Below, in pieces: positions 59,449 to 64,000 of a stretch of DNA of 64,000 nucleotides; the first letter of the stretch is position 1; each line of letters starts with the position of its first letter. A program made the position numbers and the translations under genes. The stretch is from Flavobacterium notoginsengisoli. GTDB taxonomy: Bacteria; Bacteroidota; Bacteroidia; Flavobacteriales; Flavobacteriaceae. Under the pieces are notes generated by a model. The model was not told the origin of the DNA. It was given only the letters and a program-made list of their open reading frames with translations, and did no database searches. The DNA is taken from the NCBI RefSeq assembly GCF_014207905.1, contig NZ_JACHLB010000010.1, positions 1-64,000 on the forward strand, given 5' to 3'.

Positions 59449-59520
59449 TAGTCCCGCTATCCGTTACAATCTTTTATGCCGAACACCGGCATAAAAGGAT
59501 TTCCACTTCTATCGGGGCTA
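59449..59520. repeat. 72-nt two-stem element (possible dispersed repeat or structured RNA)
   Basis: Outer stem TAGTCCCG (59449-59456) / CGGGGCTA (59513-59520) with one G:T pair; inner stem CTTTTATGCCG (59471-59481) / CGGCATAAAAG (59487-59497), loop AACAC. The nested structure, with conserved-looking flanks (CTATCCGTTACAATC and GATTTCCACTTCTAT), resembles dispersed intergenic elements that recur in flavobacterial genomes. Only one copy is in the window. Confidence 0.6.
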
Positions 59521-59616
59521 GTTTATAGGTTTTTGTTTTTATAAGATCTTTTTTGTAAGAAATTAAATAAAAAACTAAGTATCTTAGCAACTTGTAACCT
59601 TGTAGTCTACTAAAAA

Positions 59617-60342
59617 ATGAAATACCTATCGTGCTTATTAATTCTAATTTTATTTGTAAGCTGTCAAATTACCGAGACAATTATAATCAATTCAGACGGA
59701 AGTGGTACAATAGAAATAGAGCAACTTAGAGATGAAAATAGTTATATGCAATTGGTTGGCGAAGAATATTCTAAAGAAAATGTATTTCAGGATACCACGT
59801 ATATTTTTAAAGGATATATCGAAAAATACAAACAAAACTTTGCGAAATATAAACCAGAAGAACAGCAATTGTTTCAAAAATATGCCAATGTAAAAACACA
59901 GATCAAACGAAGTTCTTATGAAAAAGAATTCAGAACCGTTTTCACACTTCATTTTGATAAAGTGCACGAAATTCCAGATTTGTTCAAAACGGAAGATTAT
60001 GCATCAGATATTCAGCATAATTATGCTTTAACGGCAGAAGAACATTATTTTAGAATAGGCTATGCGTTTGACGGAAAAGTATTCAAACGTTCAGACGCAA
60101 TTATCAATACAGCTGAATTTGAAAAAGCAAAATTACAAGTTGAAAATTTCGAGAAAAAGTACAGTTCTTCAAAATTGGCTCAGATTTATGTTTTGAAATA
60201 TCATTTTCCAAAAAAAATAAAATCGGTTTCCAATCTAAAAGCAATAATCAATTCAGATAAAAAATCTTTAACATTAGAATTTAAATTATCTGATTGTTTG
60301 CGCAATCCAGAAATGACAAATCTTGAAGTGGTTTTGGAATAA
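59617..60342 (+). CDS. Lipoprotein of a two-member local family (member 1)
   Basis: A lipoprotein signal (LILILFVSCQITETIIIN, lipid Cys 16) is followed by a beta-rich DGSGTIEIEQL start and a helical middle (FAKYKPEEQQLFQKYANVKTQIK). The C-terminal YVLKYHFPKKIKSVSNLKAIINSDKKSLTLEFKLSDCLRNPEMTNLEV matches member 2 (60442) in YIVKYHFPKKIKKVSN and DRKSLTIQYSFTDYMENPDKLN. No known family was recognised. It is located directly upstream of member 2 and lipB, with a promoter box between the two members. Confidence 0.75.
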   Translation: MKYLSCLLILILFVSCQITETIIINSDGSGTIEIEQLRDENSYMQLVGEEYSKENVFQDTTYIFKGYIEKYKQNFAKYKPEEQQLFQKYANVKTQIKRSSYEKEFRTVFTLHFDKVHEIPDLFKTEDYASDIQHNYALTAEEHYFRIGYAFDGKVFKRSDAIINTAEFEKAKLQVENFEKKYSSSKLAQIYVLKYHFPKKIKSVSNLKAIINSDKKSLTLEFKLSDCLRNPEMTNLEVVLE

Positions 60343-60415
60343 TAAAAAAGAAAGTTGAAAAACTCAACATCTTAGTAACTTAGGATCTCAGAATCTCAAA
60401 ACCTAAAAAACTTCG

Positions 60416-60423
60416 TATCTTTG
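60416..60423 (+). promoter_or_regulatory. -7 box TATCTTTG of lipoprotein member 2
   Basis: Matches TAnnTTTG and lies 19 bp upstream of ATG 60442. Its position excludes the earlier in-frame codons at 60421-60424, which it overlaps. Confidence 0.6.
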
Positions 60424-60441
60424 ATGAAAAATTGTACTCTT

Positions 60442-61194
60442 ATGAAATTATACAAATTATTAAGTTTTTCTTTTTTAATAGCAACATTAACAAGTTGTAC
60501 TTTTACTGAAAACATTTACATTAACGATAATGGCACTGGAAAATTTTCTGTAGATATGGACGGTTCTTCTCTAATGGAAATGGCTGGCGATCAGATTGCG
60601 GGTCAAATGGGAGAAGAGGCTAAAAAAGATATAGACTCGACTTTTACATTCAAACAATTATTCGAACAGAAAAAAGATAGTATTGCAAAATTGTCTCCAG
60701 AGACTCAGAAAGAACTTAAAAAACTGGAAAATTTTGTTGTTACAACCAAAATGAGTTCTGCTAAAAAACAGTTTTTAATGACTTTAGGAACCGATTTTAA
60801 AAATGTAAACGAACTTCAAGATATTTTACAAACCTTAAGTACATTTCAAAAATTAGAAGGAGGAGCGGGTGCGAGTCCTTTAGGAAATGGTTTTGGAGAT
60901 AATAATAGTAAATTAAGCTACACTTACGACGGAAAAAAATTTACAAGAAGAGCAGTAATCGACCAACAAAAATTGGCTGCAAAACCTAAAGATTCTGCAG
61001 GAGATATGTCAAAAATGATGTTTGCATCTTCAAATTATATTGTCAAATACCATTTTCCAAAAAAAATAAAAAAAGTTTCTAATCCGAATGCATTATTTAG
61101 CGACGATAGAAAATCACTTACCATTCAATACTCTTTTACGGATTATATGGAGAATCCCGACAAACTTAACTTCGATGTTGAGTTTGAAAAATAA
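60442..61194 (+). CDS. Lipoprotein of a two-member local family (member 2)
   Basis: ATG 60442 gives MKLYKLLSFSFLIATLTSCTFTENIYINDNGTG with lipid Cys 19. The body is helical with acidic/amide runs (MAGDQIAGQMGEEAKKDIDSTFTFKQLFEQKKDSIAKL), followed by a glycine-rich segment (EGGAGASPLGNGFGDNN) and the shared C-terminal YIVKYHFPKKIKKVSN block. The start was moved from an earlier TTG/ATG because a promoter box overlaps them. It lies 5 bp before lipB, so the two are likely co-transcribed. Function unknown. Confidence 0.75.
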   Translation: MKLYKLLSFSFLIATLTSCTFTENIYINDNGTGKFSVDMDGSSLMEMAGDQIAGQMGEEAKKDIDSTFTFKQLFEQKKDSIAKLSPETQKELKKLENFVVTTKMSSAKKQFLMTLGTDFKNVNELQDILQTLSTFQKLEGGAGASPLGNGFGDNNSKLSYTYDGKKFTRRAVIDQQKLAAKPKDSAGDMSKMMFASSNYIVKYHFPKKIKKVSNPNALFSDDRKSLTIQYSFTDYMENPDKLNFDVEFEK

Positions 61195-61199
61195 TTAAA

Positions 61200-61898
61200 A
61201 TGAACAAAAAAATCCAACTTCAGGATCTTGGAAAAAGAGATTATAAATCGACTTGGGAATATCAGGAAGAAATTTTCAAAGATATAGTCGATTTAAAAAT
61301 CAAGAACAGAAGAGAAGAACTTGATCTGCCAACACCAAATTATTTATTGTTTGTTGAGCATCCGCACGTTTATACTTTAGGTAAAAGCGGAGATTTAGAA
61401 AACTTATTATTAAACGAGAAACAACTAGAAGCAAAAGGAGCAACTTTCTACAAAATCAATCGTGGTGGCGATATAACCTATCACGGACCAGGACAGATTG
61501 TAGGTTATCCGATATTAGACTTAGAGAATTTCTTTACCGATATTCATAAATATTTGCGTTTTCTCGAAGAATCAATTATTCTCACACTAGCAGAATATGG
61601 TTTAGAATCGGGTAGAAGCGAAGGGGAAACCGGAGTTTGGCTCGGCGTTGGAACTCCATTTGCACGTAAAATTTGCGCAATGGGCGTACGAGCGTCGCGT
61701 TGGGTAACCATGCACGGTTTTGCTCTAAATGCAAATGTAGATTTAGGATATTTCGATAATATAATTCCGTGTGGTATTCGCGGAAAAGGTGTAACTTCTT
61801 TAAACGTTGAACTTGGTGTAGAAAAGGTTGACGAAGAAGAAGTAAAAGCTAAAATTATCAAACATTTAAAAGAGTTATTTGAAGCAGAATTTATCTAA
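61200..61898 (+). CDS. lipB: Octanoyltransferase LipB
   Basis: Transfers octanoyl from acyl carrier protein to apo lipoyl domains, the first step of lipoate synthesis. NYLLFVEHPHVYTLGKSGD carries family residues, RGGDITYHGPGQIVGYPILDL is the lipoyl/LipB signature, and ARKICAMGVRASRWVTMHGFALN includes the catalytic Lys. The acyl-accepting Cys is in PCGIRGKGVTSL (about residue 181). Length of 232 aa is typical. It is 5 bp downstream of a lipoprotein gene. lipA is not in the window. Confidence 0.96.
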   Translation: MNKKIQLQDLGKRDYKSTWEYQEEIFKDIVDLKIKNRREELDLPTPNYLLFVEHPHVYTLGKSGDLENLLLNEKQLEAKGATFYKINRGGDITYHGPGQIVGYPILDLENFFTDIHKYLRFLEESIILTLAEYGLESGRSEGETGVWLGVGTPFARKICAMGVRASRWVTMHGFALNANVDLGYFDNIIPCGIRGKGVTSLNVELGVEKVDEEEVKAKIIKHLKELFEAEFI

Positions 61899-61918
61899 AA
61901 TTCTCTTCTAGATATTAT

Positions 61919-61949
61919 AAACCGTTTCAAGTTATTTGAAACGGTTTTT
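61919..61949 (+). terminator. Terminator after lipB
   Basis: AAACCGTTTCAA (61919-61930) pairs with TTGAAACGGTTT (61936-61947), followed by T. Confidence 0.9.
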
Positions 61950-62199
61950 TGTTTTATTCCGTAAATGCTACTAGTTTAGGTTTAATTCGACTGTTTTGTG
62001 TCTAAAAAAGAAATTTCAAAATTTAAACAGAAAGCGTTTTTTTATAAAAATAGCTTCCAAAAAAACGAAAAAACAATTGGCAAAAGTTAAGATTTTGAAA
62101 GTATGGCAAATTATAGGACTAACGTAATTTTATTCTGTATTTGTGCTAAATTTGAAAACATCACAAGTAAAGTTTAATCAAAATCTAACCAAATTCCTT
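61950..62199. other. AT-rich spacer upstream of the NTF2-like gene
   Basis: No gene. It holds a TAAATTTG promoter box at 62147-62154. The frame that opens at 62143 adds 19 residues without signal-peptide character, so it was not used. Confidence 0.45.
62147..62154 (+). promoter_or_regulatory. -7 box TAAATTTG of the NTF2-like gene
   Basis: Matches TAnnTTTG, 46 bp before ATG 62200. It overlaps the start of the longer reading frame at 62143, arguing against that start. Confidence 0.5.
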
Positions 62200-63051
62200 A
62201 TGAGAAAAATCTACTTATTATGTTTTCTATTTATTCTTAATGGTCTTTTTGCTCAGAAGAAAGAAAAATTATATCCAATTACTGCATACGAAAAAGTTTG
62301 GCAAGAGAAAAACAGCGATTCCAGATTGAAATTGATCAAAACAATTTGGCTGGAAGACAGTACTTTTGAAGATCCCTCGGCATCTATAAAAGGAGTAGTG
62401 GCCTTTAATAATGTAATAAACGAATTTTATAAAAAGTTTCCAGACGCAATCTTAACATCGGGGCCAAAAATTGTAAAAGACAATTATGTGACTTGGGAAT
62501 GGAAAATTGTCGATTCGAAAAATAAGCTGATCATGGGAGGCCGCGATTTTGCACGATTAAATGGAAAAGGGCAAGTGAGTAAAATTATTGGTTTTTGGGA
62601 TAAAGATGCAGCATTGTCTGAAGCTGACCTTTTAAAAAATCTTGAAGCTGATAATTTAAAAGTAGTGGCAAAATATTACGAATGCCTTTTTAAAACAAGA
62701 GATTTTAATACAATGGCAACTTTGATAGAAGATGGTGCTATTTACAATCAAGCAATAGGACTGCCGTACGGAGGAACTTTTATAGGTTTTAGCGAATGGA
62801 ATAAAATGTTTGCTAAGTCAACAGAATTTTTTGATTTGCAAATAGAAAAAGAACCGACTTACTTTAGTGATGCTTCTAAAAATGAAGTTATCATTTATTT
62901 CACAATTAGCTGTAAATCTAAAAAATCTGGTAAAACTATGTCAATGCCAATATCAGAACACTTTGATTTAAAAAATGGAAAAATAACTGCAGTGAGACCT
63001 TTCTATTATGATACAAAGCAATTTGCAGAATTTTTAAAAAGTAAAAAGTAA
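62200..63051 (+). CDS. Exported protein with two NTF2/SnoaL-like domains
   Basis: From ATG 62200 a signal peptide (MRKIYLLCFLFILNGLFAQ) is followed by an NTF2-like unit (about 25-125: VWQEKNSDSRLKLIKTIWLEDSTFEDPSASIKG, VTWEWKIVDSKNKLIMGGRDFARLNGKGQVSKIIGFWD). A second similar unit follows (about 145-275: VVAKYYECLFKTRDFNTMATLIEDGAIYNQAIGLPYGG, VIIYFTISCKSKKSGKTMSMPISEHFDLKNGKITAVRPFYYD). SnoaL-like folds bind small molecules or are enzyme-like; tandem copies in a secreted protein are less usual. Its last residues (FLKSKK then TAA) run into the GTAAAAA array. Confidence 0.7.
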   Translation: MRKIYLLCFLFILNGLFAQKKEKLYPITAYEKVWQEKNSDSRLKLIKTIWLEDSTFEDPSASIKGVVAFNNVINEFYKKFPDAILTSGPKIVKDNYVTWEWKIVDSKNKLIMGGRDFARLNGKGQVSKIIGFWDKDAALSEADLLKNLEADNLKVVAKYYECLFKTRDFNTMATLIEDGAIYNQAIGLPYGGTFIGFSEWNKMFAKSTEFFDLQIEKEPTYFSDASKNEVIIYFTISCKSKKSGKTMSMPISEHFDLKNGKITAVRPFYYDTKQFAEFLKSKK

Positions 63052-63131
63052 AAAGTAAAAAGTAAAAAGTAAAAAGTAAAAAGTAAAAAGTAAAAAGTAA
63101 AAAGTAAAAAGTAAAAAGTAAAAAGTAAATA
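63036..63131. repeat. Thirteen tandem copies of GTAAAAA
   Basis: A perfect period-7 array: G at 63041 and every seventh base through 63125. It supplies the KSKK and TAA stop of the NTF2-like gene. The second uninterrupted heptamer array in the window. Confidence 0.97.
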
Positions 63132-63148
63132 GTGACTAGTAATTAGAA

Positions 63149-63176
63149 AAAAAACGACCTGAATGGTCGTTTTTTT
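63149..63176. terminator. Bidirectional terminator between the NTF2-like gene and rnhB
   Basis: AAAAAACGACC (63149-63159) pairs with GGTCGTTTTTT (63165-63175), loop TGAAT. It overlaps the rnhB stop codon by one base. Confidence 0.9.
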
Positions 63177-63840
63177 ATTCGAAAAAATTCAGTTCGAGTT
63201 GTTCTGGCAAAAGCCTAAAACTCATTCGATGATATTTTGTAGTGCCGTATTTTTTTATGGCTTCTCGATGTTCTTTAGTTGGATAGCCTTTATTTTTTTT
63301 CCAGTTGTACATCGGGAATTCTTCATGAATCATATCCATATATTCGTCTCGATATGTTTTGGCTAATACAGAAGCTGCGGCAATACTTAAATATTTTCCG
63401 TCACCTTTTATGATACTTTGATTAGGTATTGATTTTAGTAATGCAATTTCTTCAGAAGTAAATTGTTTTCCACACGTATTTTTAAGGCCAAGTTTAGCAT
63501 TTAAAGCACGATTTCCATCTACTATAATATATTCAGGAACGTGTTTGAGTTTTAAGATGCATTCTTGCATTCCTTTCATAGAAGCATTCAGTATATTTAT
63601 TTCATCAATCTCATCTGGAAACAAATGGGTAACAGCAAAACATAAAGCTTCTTGTTCTATAATAGGTCTTAAAAGTGCTCTTGCTTTTTCAGAAAGCTGT
63701 TTACTATCATTTAAAGTTTGATTTTCAAAATGTTCAGGTAAAATTATTGCGGCGGCGGTAACTGGACCCGCAAGACATCCTCGGCCAGCTTCGTCAGTTC
63801 CAGTTTCTAAAATAAATCCTGAGAAATTTTTTTCGAGCAT
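63175..63840 (-). CDS. rnhB: Ribonuclease HII
   Basis: Cleaves RNA-DNA hybrids at single ribonucleotides. The metal-binding TDEAGRGCLAGPVTAAA contains the catalytic DE pair near the start. NDSKQLSEKAR, IVDGNRAL, KGDGKYLSIAAASVLAKTYRD and GYPTKEHREAIKKYG are family blocks. The ATG at 63840 (MLEKNFSGFILETGTDEAGRG) is preferred; earlier in-frame ATGs at 63849 and 63861 add four or seven residues. Length of 221 aa is typical. The stop codon touches the bidirectional terminator. Confidence 0.96.
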   Translation of the reverse strand: MLEKNFSGFILETGTDEAGRGCLAGPVTAAAIILPEHFENQTLNDSKQLSEKARALLRPIIEQEALCFAVTHLFPDEIDEINILNASMKGMQECILKLKHVPEYIIVDGNRALNAKLGLKNTCGKQFTSEEIALLKSIPNQSIIKGDGKYLSIAAASVLAKTYRDEYMDMIHEEFPMYNWKKNKGYPTKEHREAIKKYGTTKYHRMSFRLLPEQLELNFFE

Positions 63841-63940
63841 TTTATTCATTTTGAAACACAAATATTATCATTTTTTAAAGATTGACCTAAAATTGAAGTT
63901 CTAAAAAAATAAAATATTTTTTTTGTAAGATATTTAAGAA

Positions 63941-63948
63941 TATATTTG
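63941..63948 (+). promoter_or_regulatory. TATATTTG box at the right edge of the window
   Basis: Matches TAnnTTTG, with a TTTTG at 63921-63925 upstream that is slightly close for a -33 element. The transcript would run past the window end; only a seven-codon frame (63968) is seen. Confidence 0.4.
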
Positions 63949-64000
63949 TAGGAAAATTAACAAAAATATGGAGTTACATGTTAAGTAACTGAGGTAGAGT

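Noticed and set aside
12601..63131. Heptamer arrays as CRISPR-like repeats
   Set aside because: Units are 7 bp with no spacers and no cas genes nearby; they are microsatellite-like.
63968..63988. Six-codon frame MELHVK at the window end
   Set aside because: Too short to judge; downstream sequence is not available.

Overview
The window is chromosomal DNA from a flavobacterium, most likely the genus Flavobacterium (Bacteroidota). The coding sequence is AT-rich. Promoter-like TAnnTTTG boxes recur upstream of genes, and Shine-Dalgarno signals are weak. The gene content also fits: a T9SS sorting domain, TonB/CarboxypepD-type outer-membrane proteins, a TamB/TamL pair, GSCFA, DUF4230, DUF2490 and DUF4136 proteins, and a biopterin-type aromatic amino acid hydroxylase. 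No complete prophage, CRISPR array or rRNA was seen. The only tRNA is an initiator tRNA-fMet.

Layout. (1) 1-6975 looks like the edge of a mobile island. It starts with four GGTCAnTTT direct repeats resembling an IS21-type terminus. It then carries a membrane-anchored thioredoxin-like protein, a short MutS-family ATPase, a histone H1-like mini-gene (2633-2809) and several small unknowns. It ends with a large serine recombinase whose reading frame runs into the 3' half of tRNA-fMet. (2) 7-24 kb is mostly core: era, der, an outer-membrane barrel protein, DUF2490, a TonB receptor, an Rrf2 regulator, TPR, a TPM/TPM/LemA cluster, MerR, an M23 peptidase and alaS. (3) 24-31 kb holds an ABC exporter, three related lipoproteins, a zinc protease-lectin lipoprotein and a GSCFA protein. 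(4) 31-39.6 kb holds tamB, tamL and a DUF4230 protein. (5) 39.6-49 kb holds the aromatic amino acid hydroxylase, a truncated globin, a GH30 glycosidase gene interrupted by an in-frame stop, ilvA, DUF4136 and hutU. (6) 49-64 kb holds two D-2-hydroxyacid dehydrogenases, a HEXXH small membrane protein/ACC deaminase-like/glucosaminidase operon, hemL, a toxin-antitoxin pair, lysS, two related lipoproteins with lipB, an NTF2-like protein and rnhB.

The most interesting signals are two very short genes in leader positions. Upstream of ilvA (threonine deaminase, first step of isoleucine synthesis) a 19-codon ORF with eight Ile codons is followed by a strong intrinsic terminator and a possible competing antiterminator. 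This is the layout of ribosome-mediated attenuation. Upstream of the TonB receptor and downstream of the Rrf2 regulator is a 36-codon ORF ending CMMCMCC. It sits just after a TATATTTG promoter box and an AT-rich imperfect palindrome that could be the Rrf2 operator, which suggests cysteine- or sulfur-responsive control.

Intergenic DNA is rich in dispersed structure. There are perfect heptamer tandem arrays (CTAAAAT x12 and GTAAAAA x13) that supply the stop codons of adjacent genes. There are long inverted repeats built on GCCACGAATTCACGAAT or AATCTCGCAAAG, and a 72-nt two-stem element downstream of the plus-strand gap near lysS. All functional names below are from reading the sequence only; no database search was run.
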